A DNA stretch of 64,000 bases from Bradyrhizobium iriomotense (GTDB lineage Bacteria > Pseudomonadota > Alphaproteobacteria > Rhizobiales > Xanthobacteraceae). The position numbers and the translations under genes are program-made. Below, piece by piece: positions 1 to 6,869 of the stretch. The stretch's first letter is position 1. The number at the start of each line of letters is the position of its first letter. The stretch spans positions 62,001-126,000 of the forward strand of contig NZ_JAFCJZ010000004.1 of NCBI RefSeq assembly GCF_018130765.1, read 5' to 3'. Under the pieces are notes generated by a model. It had not been told where the DNA came from. It saw nothing but the letters and a program-made list of their open reading frames with translations, and did not search any database.

Positions 1-751
1 GCATGTCGCGATGCCGCTGAACGACCTTGGCACGATCCATTACAATCTCGGCCAGTACGCCGTTGCCGAGCCGCTGTACAAGCGCGCGCTGGCTATCCGG
101 GAGAAGACGCTCGGTCCGGATCATGCCGAAGTCGCAATGGTGCTGAACAATCTGGGCGATCTCTATCGCGCGGAAGAGCGCTATGCGGAAGCAGAGCCGC
201 TGCTGAAGCGATCGATCGCCATCGACGAGAAAGTGCTCGGCCGCGACGATCCACAGATCGTGTTGCCGCTCAGCAACCTCGGCGCCGTCTACAGCAGCCA
301 GGGCCGATACGATCAGGCCGAGCCGCTGTTCAAGCGGGGACTGGCCGTGCTGCAGAAAGCGCTCGGCCCCGACGATCCCGAAGCCACGGTGCTGATGAAC
401 AATTTGGCCGATACCTACATCAATCGGCATCGCTATGCCGATGCCGAGCGGCTGCTGAAGCGGTCGATGGTGGTGACCGAGAAGGCGTTCGGGCCTGATC
501 ATCCCGACATCGCGCAGGCGCTGAACAATCTGGCTGCGCTCTATGCGCGTCAGGGGCGTAACGCCGAAGCCGAGCGGCTGTTCAAGCGGTCGGCGGCCAC
601 TTTCGAGAAAACCCTCGGCCCCAACCATCCGGATCTCGCCGGCGTCCTGGACAACCTCGCCGGTCTCTACAAGGATCAGGGCCGCTATGCCGATGCCCAA
701 CAGGTCCTGAAACGGTCGATGGCCATCCGAGGGAAGACAAGGCCGATCTGA
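1..751 (+). CDS. TPR repeat protein, kinesin light chain type, 5' end cut off
   Basis: The frame is open to the window edge and the first visible residues (HVAMPLNDLG) are mid-repeat, so the true start lies upstream. About six consecutive 42-residue units are visible, each with a core like NNLAxLYxxQGRYAEAEPLxKR followed by a GPDHP-type linker, which is the TPR_10/TPR_12 pattern. The last unit is cut short by the stop after KTRPI. Such arrays form a superhelical protein-binding scaffold; no catalytic domain is visible in this part. The repeats closely resemble those in the TPR-CHAT protein at 15589-18180, so the two are probably paralogues. Substrate and partner are unknown. Confidence 0.85.
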   Translation, partial: HVAMPLNDLGTIHYNLGQYAVAEPLYKRALAIREKTLGPDHAEVAMVLNNLGDLYRAEERYAEAEPLLKRSIAIDEKVLGRDDPQIVLPLSNLGAVYSSQGRYDQAEPLFKRGLAVLQKALGPDDPEATVLMNNLADTYINRHRYADAERLLKRSMVVTEKAFGPDHPDIAQALNNLAALYARQGRNAEAERLFKRSAATFEKTLGPNHPDLAGVLDNLAGLYKDQGRYADAQQVLKRSMAIRGKTRPI

Positions 752-756
752 ATAGC

Positions 757-887
757 TTTCGTAGGGTGGCAAAGGCGCGGGAAGCGCCGTGCCCACCACT
801 CTTCCCGACGACACACAAGTTGGTGGGCACGCTTCCGCCTTCGCTCTGCGAGCCACGGCGGACAAGTCGCCTTGCCCGCCCTGCGAC
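757..887. repeat. Dispersed palindromic repeat, family R1 (TAGGGTGGGCAAAG / GTGCCCACC)
   Basis: It begins with a CGTAGGGTGGCAAAGGCGC core, passes through GCCGTGCCCACCACT and returns with inverted GGTGGGCACG and a degenerate CCCGCCCTGCGAC. Other copies lie at 2271-2333, 10428-10530 and 63471-63567. It fills most of the 297-base gap after the TPR gene; nothing else is recognised in the gap. Confidence 0.8.
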
Positions 888-1048
888 TTTTCCAACTTTT
901 TTGCGCATTGACGGCCGGACCATGTCGGCATGGACCGGTCTCGATCGTCCTTGGGTGGACACGTCCCGGACGTGCCGGAGATGGACCCGGCATACGTGAC
1001 GTGATTTCGTCAATTCGAGCCGTCAAAGTCGCAACTGGAGCAATGCCC

Positions 1049-1465
1049 ATGAGGATCACCGTCGAAACCAGCGTCGCCGCCCCCATCGATCAGGTCTGGC
1101 GTGCCTATACGACGCCAGCCGATATCGTGAAGTGGAACGCCGCGTCCGACGACTGGCACACGACCAAGGCCACGGTCGACCTGCGCGAGGGCGGCGTCTT
1201 CTCCTCGCGCATGGAGGCCAAGGACGGCAGCATGGGCTTTGACTTCGCCGGCACCTACACGACGATCGTCGAGCACAAGCTGATCGAATATGCGTTCGGC
1301 GATCGCAAGGCCGAGGTCGAGTTCGTCCCCGGTCCGAAGGGCGTCGTCGTCCGCGTCGTCTTCGACAGCGAAGCGACCCACTCGGTCGAGCAGCAGCAAG
1401 GCGGCTGGCAGGCGATCCTCGACAATTTCGCGCGCTACGTCGAGGCGAAGCAGAAGACGTTGTGA
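1049..1465 (+). CDS. SRPBCC (AHSA1-like) domain protein
   Basis: 138 residues forming one START/SRPBCC fold. It opens with the usual VETSVAAPIDQVWRAYTTPADIVKWN strand and helix pattern (shown here as a description of its family hallmark), and carries GGVFSSRMEAKDGSMGFDF in the middle and a C-terminal helix GGWQAILDNFARYVE typical of AHSA1-like proteins. The family binds hydrophobic ligands; the ligand here is unknown. ATG 1049 is preferred over ATG 1043 because the GGAG at 1037-1040 is 8 bases from it and only 2 from the earlier ATG. The racemase gene follows 82 bases downstream on the same strand, so co-transcription is possible. Confidence 0.85.
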   Translation: MRITVETSVAAPIDQVWRAYTTPADIVKWNAASDDWHTTKATVDLREGGVFSSRMEAKDGSMGFDFAGTYTTIVEHKLIEYAFGDRKAEVEFVPGPKGVVVRVVFDSEATHSVEQQQGGWQAILDNFARYVEAKQKTL

Positions 1466-1547
1466 GGGTGTGCAGGGCGCGGAGCCTTGGCAGGCATCCG
1501 CGTCCTCGTCTACGATCCGATCTCGCAATTTTTCCGGAGACGCAGGG

Positions 1548-2237
1548 ATGCGAACCATTGGCCTGATCGGAGGCATGAGCTGGGAAAGCACCGCGCTCTA
1601 CTACAAGCTCATCAACGAGCGTGTGCGCGACCGCATGGGCAAGCTGCATTCGGCCCCGCTGCTGATGTATTCCTACGATTTCCAGGAGATCAAGGAGATG
1701 CAGTATGCCGGCCGTTGGCAGGAGGCCGCAAGCAGCCTCGCGGAGGTCGCGCGGCGTCTTGAGAGCGCCGGCGCGCGCGCCATCGTGCTGTGCACCAACA
1801 CGATGCACAAATTGGCGCCCGATATCACCTCAAGCCTGACCATCCCCTTCATCCACATCGGCGACGCAACGGCGCAGCGCATCCGGGCCAAGGGATACCG
1901 TCGGGTCGGGCTGCTCGGCACCAGGTTCACGATGGAGGAGGACTTCTACATCGACCGGCTTCGCGCCCATGATCTCGACGTCCTGGTTCCTCCCGAAGGC
2001 GGGCGAGCGGACGTGAACCGGATCATCTACGAGGAGCTGTGCCTCGGCATCGTCACCGCGCCCTCGCGCCGCCGCTATCAGGACGTGATGGCGGCGCTCG
2101 TTGCCTCGGGCGCCGAGTGCATCATCCTCGGCTGCACCGAGATCACGATGCTGGTCGGGGAGAGTGACACGACGGTCGAGACATTCGACACGACGGCCAT
2201 CCACGCCGAGACGGCGGCCGATTTCGCGATCGGGTGA
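1548..2237 (+). CDS. Aspartate/glutamate racemase family protein
   Basis: 229 residues, the usual length for the cofactor-independent Asp/Glu racemase superfamily. The N-terminus MRTIGLIGGMSWEST is the family signature. The two catalytic cysteines, one per lobe, are visible: Cys82 in LCTNTMHK and Cys196 in LGCTEIT. The enzyme should interconvert L- and D-forms of an acidic amino acid by two-base proton transfer in the cytoplasm; whether aspartate, glutamate or another acid is the substrate cannot be read from the sequence. A GGAGA motif 7 bases before ATG 1548 fixes the start. Confidence 0.9.
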   Translation: MRTIGLIGGMSWESTALYYKLINERVRDRMGKLHSAPLLMYSYDFQEIKEMQYAGRWQEAASSLAEVARRLESAGARAIVLCTNTMHKLAPDITSSLTIPFIHIGDATAQRIRAKGYRRVGLLGTRFTMEEDFYIDRLRAHDLDVLVPPEGGRADVNRIIYEELCLGIVTAPSRRRYQDVMAALVASGAECIILGCTEITMLVGESDTTVETFDTTAIHAETAADFAIG

Positions 2238-2270
2238 TGATGGCCTCGGCGAGTTTGCGCCAGCACGGCT

Positions 2271-2333
2271 TTCGTAGGGTGGGCAAAGGCGCGGAGCGCC
2301 GTGCCCACCACTCTTGCTTTGCCGCCCTACGAC
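2271..2333. repeat. Dispersed palindromic repeat, family R1, short copy
   Basis: TTCGTAGGGTGGGCAAAGGC followed by GCCGTGCCCACCACT and an inverted end TTTGCCGCCCTACGA. It lacks the internal spacer of the longer copies and sits between the racemase gene and the next small gene. Confidence 0.8.
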
Positions 2334-2374
2334 TGATCGCGAGATGCGCCTTTCGGCAATAGCGATTGGAACCA

Positions 2375-2399
2375 GGAAACCTTGGCAAGTTCGCGCGTT
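2375..2399 (+). promoter_or_regulatory. Weak EcfG-like promoter (GGAAA-N16-CGTT)
   Basis: GGAAA at 2375-2379 and CGTT at 2396-2399 are separated by 16 bases. The alphaproteobacterial general stress sigma factor EcfG uses GGAAC-N16/17-CGTT, so one position of the -35 element is off. The predicted start site would fall about 25 bases before the ATG of the small secreted protein at 2432. Confidence 0.35.
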
Positions 2400-2431
2400 T
2401 AGGGGACGGGAGCAAGCCGTGGAGGAGAAGC

Positions 2432-2749
2432 ATGCGAACAGCAATTCTCGCGTTGATTGTAGTTGCCGGAAGCGCAATGACGTTCCAGGCAACGGCCCAA
2501 CAGCAAAAGGCCGCACCCAGTGAGCAAACCAAGGAGGAGATGCGCCGTGATGTAGACCAAGGGCTCAAGGCTGGCGAGCCCAGCGAGCAGATGCAGCGTG
2601 ATGCGGACAAAGGGATCAAGACCCGCAACTCCGGAGAGTCCGGATACGTGGCCGATCAAGACAAGCCAGGTGCTTCTGCGCATCCTCCGGGTCGACCGGG
2701 AAGTGAGCAGACCACGGGTTCGGGTGGCCAGACCAGCGCTCCGAAATAG
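2432..2749 (+). CDS. Small secreted, hydrophilic hypothetical protein
   Basis: 105 residues. The first 23 (MRTAILALIVVAGSAMTF through QATA) form a signal peptide with a probable cut after ATA, so the protein should be periplasmic. The mature part is rich in Q, E, K, D, G and S, has two related segments (EQTKEEMRRDVDQGLKAGEP and EQMQRDADKGIKT) and ends in a Gly/Ser/Pro tail, so it is probably disordered. A strong GGAGG at 2421-2425 supports ATG 2432. A near-consensus EcfG promoter lies just upstream, which would make it a stress protein. I do not recognise a family. Confidence 0.7.
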   Translation: MRTAILALIVVAGSAMTFQATAQQQKAAPSEQTKEEMRRDVDQGLKAGEPSEQMQRDADKGIKTRNSGESGYVADQDKPGASAHPPGRPGSEQTTGSGGQTSAPK

Positions 2750-2767
2750 AACCCTTAGCTCGCAGCT

Positions 2768-2926
2768 CGATGGGTCGAGCGGCTTGTCCGCCGTAGCTCG
2801 AAGAGCGAAGGCGGAAGCGACACCCATCAAGCTTCATTCCCGCAATTGGTTCGAGCTAACAAGCATTACGGATATTGCGTACCCGCGTCGGGGCGATGGG
2901 TTTCGCAAGAGCTCAACCCATCCGAG
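2768..2926. repeat. Dispersed repeat, family R2 (GATGGGT ... ACCCATC)
   Basis: CGATGGGTCGAGCGG at the left, ACACCCATCAAGCTTCATTC in the middle, and GCGATGGGTTTCGCAAGAGC then CAACCCATCC at the right form nested inverted repeats. Two further copies lie at 3634-3762 and 6529-6655; all share a central conserved stretch ending in GATCG/GAGCTA. Confidence 0.75.
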
Positions 2927-2929
2927 CTC

Positions 2930-3157
2930 TCAGATGACAGCTGCGGCCAGCAGGGAAGCGCCGCCAACCGCGACCAGCACGAGGCCGGGCCAGTTCGATT
3001 TGATGCCGAAGCCGCTACCCGGCGCTGTAGGTTCCAGCGTGTCAAGTCCGGAGCGAAGCCGCTTGGTACCGCTCAGCCGGCCTCGCCAGATCGGCTGAAA
3101 TGCCATCTGGAGCACGCCGACGAAAACAAGGAGCGCACCAAGCCATATGAGGGTCAT
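2930..3157 (-). CDS. Small membrane protein, two transmembrane segments
   Basis: 75 residues starting MTLIWLGALLVFVGVLQMAF, which is the first membrane helix; a charged loop follows (RGRLSGTKRLRSGLDTL), and a second helix WPGLVLVAVGGASLLAAAVI ends the protein. AGGAG lies 6 bases before this ATG; an in-frame start further upstream (3226) lacks such a site. It lies 74 bases downstream of the small acidic protein on the same strand and may share its predicted stress promoter at 3590-3614. Function unknown. Confidence 0.7.
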   Translation of the reverse strand: MTLIWLGALLVFVGVLQMAFQPIWRGRLSGTKRLRSGLDTLEPTAPGSGFGIKSNWPGLVLVAVGGASLLAAAVI

Positions 3158-3231
3158 GCTCGTCTCCTGCTCAGTCAACGCCGAGAGGTTGCTCCCCGCG
3201 GAAGCCGCCGCCCCTTCGAGAAGCATCCTGC

Positions 3232-3414
3232 TTACTCGTCGTCCGGCTCGCGCACGACCGGCGGTTCATCATCTCGGTACTCGTCGTCGCCGTCGTCGTC
3301 TTCCTCTGCATCCTCGGCTTCATCGGGATCTCGGGGCGGCATCGTGTTGCCCACGATCACGAAGCGACGCCAGTCGATCAGCCCAGTGAATTCCTCAAGG
3401 AGATGTGGCGTCAT
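3232..3414 (-). CDS. Small acidic hypothetical protein
   Basis: 60 residues. The N-terminal half (MTPHLLEEFTGLIDWRRFVI) is ordinary, then comes a highly acidic run of D and E residues, with the end EPPVVREPDDE. A GGAG motif lies 8 bases before the ATG, supporting translation. A perfect GGAAC-N16-CGTT promoter stands on the same strand about 170 bases upstream, so the gene probably belongs to the EcfG general stress response. No enzymatic motif is visible. Confidence 0.65.
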   Translation of the reverse strand: MTPHLLEEFTGLIDWRRFVIVGNTMPPRDPDEAEDAEEDDDGDDEYRDDEPPVVREPDDE

Positions 3415-3589
3415 GTTGTTGCTCCTATCCGGAGGTTCTCACCGACCGGGAGGATATGGGCCGCTCATCTACCTAACAAAGGCCGGCCCGGTGCGCGGTC
3501 TAGTGGCGGATGCGGCTTGGCGAGGCCCGTCGTACCGGGCGGGGTGTTCCCGCTCGTTAATCACCAGGGACCTCCAACTCTGACGTAGA

Positions 3590-3614
3590 AACGTCATCCA
3601 ACCTGGATGGTTCC
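3590..3614 (-). promoter_or_regulatory. EcfG-type general stress promoter (GGAAC-N16-CGTT)
   Basis: Read on the minus strand, GGAAC (3614-3610) is followed after exactly 16 bases by CGTT (3593-3590), matching the alphaproteobacterial EcfG consensus at every position. It points to the small genes at 3414-3232 and 3157-2930. Together with repeat R2 at 3634-3762 it accounts for the only recognisable content of the 356-base gap 3415-3770. Confidence 0.65.
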
Positions 3615-3633
3615 TCAGGCGCAACCTGATGGG

Positions 3634-3762
3634 AATGGGTAGAGCGGAACGAAACCCATCAACGATCGCCGCAAATCGGATCGCCAACGAGGACTCCGGA
3701 GCACGGCGTCCGCTCATCGCGACGATGGGCGTCGCAACAGCTCCACCCATCGAGCTTGACCA
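3634..3762. repeat. Dispersed repeat, family R2
   Basis: AATGGGTAGAGCGGAACGAA and ACCCATCAACGATC on the left and GCGACGATGGGCGTCGCAAC with CCACCCATCGAGC on the right. Same arrangement as the copies at 2768-2926 and 6529-6655. Confidence 0.75.
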
Positions 3763-3770
3763 GGCCGATC

Positions 3771-4565
3771 TCACGCGGCCTTGGTCAAAACGTCCGTCAA
3801 CCAATCCGGCTCGACGATCATGATCGAGTGGCCGGACGTCGTGTTTTCGAGGACCGTCCAGGAGCTGTCCGCCCTGCACTCGGCCGCCGCCTTGTCCATG
3901 GCGGCCAGCTGGAATTTCGGCAGGCGGATGTAGGTTTTCTTGGCGACCTTTTCGCGCGCTCCCGTGAGCTTGATCGGCTGCAGGAATGTGCCGACGGGGT
4001 GCGGGGTGACCTTCGACAACACCCAGGCAACATCCTTCGGGTCGTTGAATGCAGTCGGAGGAAGCGCTTTGGGAGCCGGACGGCTGATCGCGCCCTCTTC
4101 GATCGGGAAGGGGACCAGGTCTCGAAACGACTGGCCGTCCGCGGGCTTGATGGCATCAACCCAGACGATGGACGACACCCGGCTTCCGATCCGTTCGAGC
4201 GCGCCCGATGCCGGACAGCCACCATAGGAATGGGCAACAAGGCAGATGTCCGTCAGGTCCTCCCATTCGACCAGATTGGCGATGTCGGCAATGTGCGTGT
4301 CGAGGGTGATGTCCTTGCTCAGAAGGTGTGAGCGCTCAGCCAATCCGGTCAGCGTCAGCGGATACACGCGATGCCCCTGCCTTTGCAGGCGTTCCGTGAC
4401 GCGATGCCAGGACCAGGCGCCGTAATACGCGCCGGGAACGAGCACATACGTTCGCTGCGTCGATTGCGCGCGGGCCGGACTGACGAATGCACCTGATGCT
4501 ATTGCCGAGGCTGAGCCTGCCGCAGTGCCAAGGAGTCTGCGACGCGTGATGCTTGAACGGATCAT
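3771..4565 (-). CDS. Tat-exported alpha/beta hydrolase
   Basis: 264 residues. The N-terminus carries a twin-arginine signal (TRRRLLGTAAG, residues 8-18) with a likely cut after SPARA at about residue 33, so the enzyme is folded before export to the periplasm. The alpha/beta hydrolase nucleophile elbow is AHSYGG (Ser113), and a C-terminal TSGHSIMIVEPDWL supplies the catalytic histidine. Overall pattern resembles the salicylate/methyl-ester esterase branch (VLVPGAYYGAWSW oxyanion-hole region). The substrate is not evident. It stands alone, with convergent or unrelated neighbours. Confidence 0.85.
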   Translation of the reverse strand: MIRSSITRRRLLGTAAGSASAIASGAFVSPARAQSTQRTYVLVPGAYYGAWSWHRVTERLQRQGHRVYPLTLTGLAERSHLLSKDITLDTHIADIANLVEWEDLTDICLVAHSYGGCPASGALERIGSRVSSIVWVDAIKPADGQSFRDLVPFPIEEGAISRPAPKALPPTAFNDPKDVAWVLSKVTPHPVGTFLQPIKLTGAREKVAKKTYIRLPKFQLAAMDKAAAECRADSSWTVLENTTSGHSIMIVEPDWLTDVLTKAA

Positions 4566-4752
4566 GAAATAACTCCGTTGGGTTGAATGATTGATACTTG
4601 AAAAAATGCACGTGCCTGATCGTGCAGGCGTATCCTAGGGAAAATGACGACCAGCGCCAATGGCGCGCTTGGGTGTGGAGGCGGTCTTCTAGGACAATTG
4701 CGTCAGCGTGTGACGGGTCGGTTCACGGGGAAGCCGAGGCCGGTATTTCCAG

Positions 4753-5451
4753 TCAGTCCATAGCCTTGCGGCGATCTGCGTCAACTTGCGCCCGCCATTG
4801 CTTGACGAGGTCGCGCCGGCGGCCGGGATAGCGTTCGGTCTTGAGCCGGAGCTTTTCGATCCGATCCGCCCGGAAGGAGCGAAAGTCCTTCCTCATTTCA
4901 CACCAGCCGGCCAGGATGCGGCGGGAGTCGAAAAAGGCGACGCCAATCGGCCAGATCGTTCGGGTGGTCTTCACGCCATTCGGATCGCGATACACGATGG
5001 ACAGCTTATGCTGGTCGCGCATGGCCTGGCGCACGATGCGGAGATCGACGGCCTCAAGCTGCTTCGGCCTATGCGCGACATGAAAGGCATTGTCGTCGAT
5101 CTTGTGTCGCAGCTCCGATGGGAGCACGGCGCCGATTTTCGCGAGCGCATTGCGCGCCGCAAGCGCGAACTCCTCATCGGTCTGGCGGGACACCCATTGC
5201 GCACCGAGCGCCAGGGCCTGGATTTCCTGCTCGGAGAACATCAGCGGAGGCAGGAGAAAGCCTGGCTGCAGCACGTAGCCAAAGCCCGGCTCGCCCTCGA
5301 TCTGCGCGCCCAGCGCCTGCAAGTCGGCGATGTCGCGATAGATCGTGCGCAGCGACACGCCCGCCTCAGTGGCAAGATTGCTGCCCGACACCGGATGACG
5401 GTGTCGCCGCAGGATCTGCATGAGGTCGAACAGCCGTTGGCTCTTGGACAT
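4753..5451 (-). CDS. YafY-type transcriptional regulator (HTH plus WYL domain)
   Basis: 232 residues. The first 55 form a winged helix of the HTH_11 (DeoR-like) type, with recognition region VSLRTIYRDIADLQALG. A WYL domain follows at about residues 135-205 (LSIVYRD, RTIWPIGVAFFDSRRILAGWCEMRKDFRSFRADRI in pieces), which in this family senses ligands, often nucleic acid related. It lies 107 bases downstream of, and in the same direction as, the NTF2-like gene at 5559-5939; this pairing of YafY regulators with small stress-type proteins is common but the target is unknown. Confidence 0.85.
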   Translation of the reverse strand: MSKSQRLFDLMQILRRHRHPVSGSNLATEAGVSLRTIYRDIADLQALGAQIEGEPGFGYVLQPGFLLPPLMFSEQEIQALALGAQWVSRQTDEEFALAARNALAKIGAVLPSELRHKIDDNAFHVAHRPKQLEAVDLRIVRQAMRDQHKLSIVYRDPNGVKTTRTIWPIGVAFFDSRRILAGWCEMRKDFRSFRADRIEKLRLKTERYPGRRRDLVKQWRAQVDADRRKAMD

Positions 5452-5558
5452 GCTGCAAATCTAACACGTATCCTGCCAAAGATTGGCAGTCGATTTCCGC
5501 TGAGGGCGGGCGGCACGGCTTCGGGCAGCCGCGCCGCTTGATGACCTGGACCGGATTC

Positions 5559-5939
5559 TTAGTGCGGTTGGACCGTCGCCGCGTAGGCGGAGAACGGGGT
5601 CGCATCGTAGATCACTTCGGTCGAGGCGATCCTGCCATTCCTCACCGTGAGGAGCTCCGCGCAGATGGCGTTGGCAACCGGATGGGTGTCGGCGTTGTAA
5701 ACGACGACAGCCTGCTCATCGTCGCCATGGATGGCGAGAATCGTGACCTTTCGGAGCATGCGGGCGAACCCCCCGTGGAACTCGCGAAACGTCTGGGTCC
5801 CGACGATCCGCCCGCGCGGTGACGTGCAAACGACGTCGTCCGCCGCGACAGAGATGATCGTATCGACGTCTTTGCGGGCGATGGCCTCGACATAGGTCTT
5901 GGCGATCCGCCATGCGTTGCCGCTGTTTTGGGTATTCAT
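5559..5939 (-). CDS. NTF2-like (SnoaL-type) small protein
   Basis: 126 residues with the NTF2-like cone fold pattern: an N-terminal helix WRIAKTYVEAIARKDVD followed by strand segments IISVAADDVVCTSPRGRIVG and REFHGGFARML. ATG 5939 is preferred to upstream in-frame starts because GGAAG precedes it at good distance. Members are isomerases, hydrolases or ligand binders; none of the catalytic Asp/His pairs of steroid isomerase is clear here, so no reaction is assigned. Confidence 0.75.
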   Translation of the reverse strand: MNTQNSGNAWRIAKTYVEAIARKDVDTIISVAADDVVCTSPRGRIVGTQTFREFHGGFARMLRKVTILAIHGDDEQAVVVYNADTHPVANAICAELLTVRNGRIASTEVIYDATPFSAYAATVQPH

Positions 5940-6053
5940 GATCTTCCTTTCAGTGATTGGTGCACTGAGAGGAGACCTAGCGCAGGCCAGTGACAGATTC
6001 TGGCAGTAGGGGTTGGCGCTGCCGGGACCGCTCACCCGGACCTGCTGTCGACC

Positions 6054-6503
6054 TCATATGCGAGCAGTTGTGTCGAGCATCGTTCTTTGGTGGGACCAGG
6101 CCAGACCGACAACGCGGCTAAATCCAATCGCCTCCCAAAACTGCGCTGCAGCCTGATTGCCTGCATGTACAGTCATGGTGGAAGCTCTTCCTGCCGCGTC
6201 CTGCAACAGCGCCATGGCAATGGTGTAGGCAACATTGCGCCGTCTGAATTCGCGATGCACGTAGAACCGTCGCATTCTCCACGCCGGTTGCCCTGTCGGT
6301 GCAGGTTCGTTGGTCATCGCGCCGATGCCCGTGAGTCTGCCGCCGAGATAACAGGCGTATGCTGCATGAAAAATGGCGGGGGTCTCCGTTAGCTCAGCGG
6401 CAAGGCGGGTCATTTGCCGATGGCCATCCGCTGTTGCATCCGCCTCCAGGTCAGCGAAGCCAGCCGGCAATTTGTCGACCAGTCGTTCGAGTTTAAGGTC
6501 CAT
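6054..6503 (-). CDS. GNAT family N-acetyltransferase
   Basis: 149 residues from ATG 6503 (a GTG codon directly before it could also serve). The acetyl-CoA binding region shows RFYVHREFRRRNVAYTIAMAL, close to the GNAT motif A (V..eyRgrGvG..L), and HAGNQAAAQFWEAIGFSRV, the classical motif B end (N..A..fYeklGF). An acetyl group is moved from acetyl-CoA to an unknown amine. The conserved Gly-x-Gly of motif A is changed to R-N-V, which is unusual and may weaken pyrophosphate binding. Confidence 0.85.
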   Translation of the reverse strand: MDLKLERLVDKLPAGFADLEADATADGHRQMTRLAAELTETPAIFHAAYACYLGGRLTGIGAMTNEPAPTGQPAWRMRRFYVHREFRRRNVAYTIAMALLQDAAGRASTMTVHAGNQAAAQFWEAIGFSRVVGLAWSHQRTMLDTTARI

Positions 6504-6528
6504 CACTCTTGGGCCTTGTCAGCTTGTG

Positions 6529-6655
6529 GGATGGGTAGAGCGAAGAGCAACCCATCAAACCTCATCCTCGCGATCGGATCGAGCTAGCAAGAGTCACGAG
6601 ATCCTGCGTCCGCCCCGCAGGGCGATGGCGTTCGCAAGACCTCAACCCATCGTAC
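6529..6655. repeat. Dispersed repeat, family R2
   Basis: GGGATGGGTAGAGCGAAGAG with AACCCATCAAACC on the left and GCGATGGCGTTCGCAAGACC with TCAACCCATCGTACG on the right. With the R7 repeat it makes up most of the 366-base gap 6504-6869 before lepA. Confidence 0.75.
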
Positions 6656-6699
6656 GGGCTCGGGCTGCCAATCACACCGGCTGCGATGATGCCACCATA

Positions 6700-6806
6700 C
6701 CCCTGTTTTGCCCGACGGATCAAACGAATTTCGGCAAATCAAAAAACCGCAATGCCGCCAAGGGGGCGGCTACTGTGCATGGGGTTGTTTTCGCACTTTT
6801 TTGTTT
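6700..6806. repeat. Two-block dispersed repeat, family R7
   Basis: Block 1 (6700-6718) is CCCCTGTTTTGCCCGACGG; block 2 (6770-6806) is a 37-base stretch beginning CTACTGTGCATGGGG and ending CACTTTTTTGTTT. Both blocks recur exactly at 54844-54862 and 54944-54980, while the spacer between them differs in sequence and length (51 against 81 bases). It stands near the 3' end of lepA; the second copy stands near the 3' end of hemE. Confidence 0.8.
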
Positions 6807-6869
6807 GCCGGCCGGAGACCGGCTGTTTGCCAGCCAGTAAGACCGGGCCGGCCCGTCCCGAGCGTCGCC

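Noticed and set aside
3469..3879. Open frame of 136 codons on the minus strand upstream of the stress genes
   Set aside because: It runs through an R2 repeat and the 3' end of the hydrolase gene; no start site and no recognisable domain.
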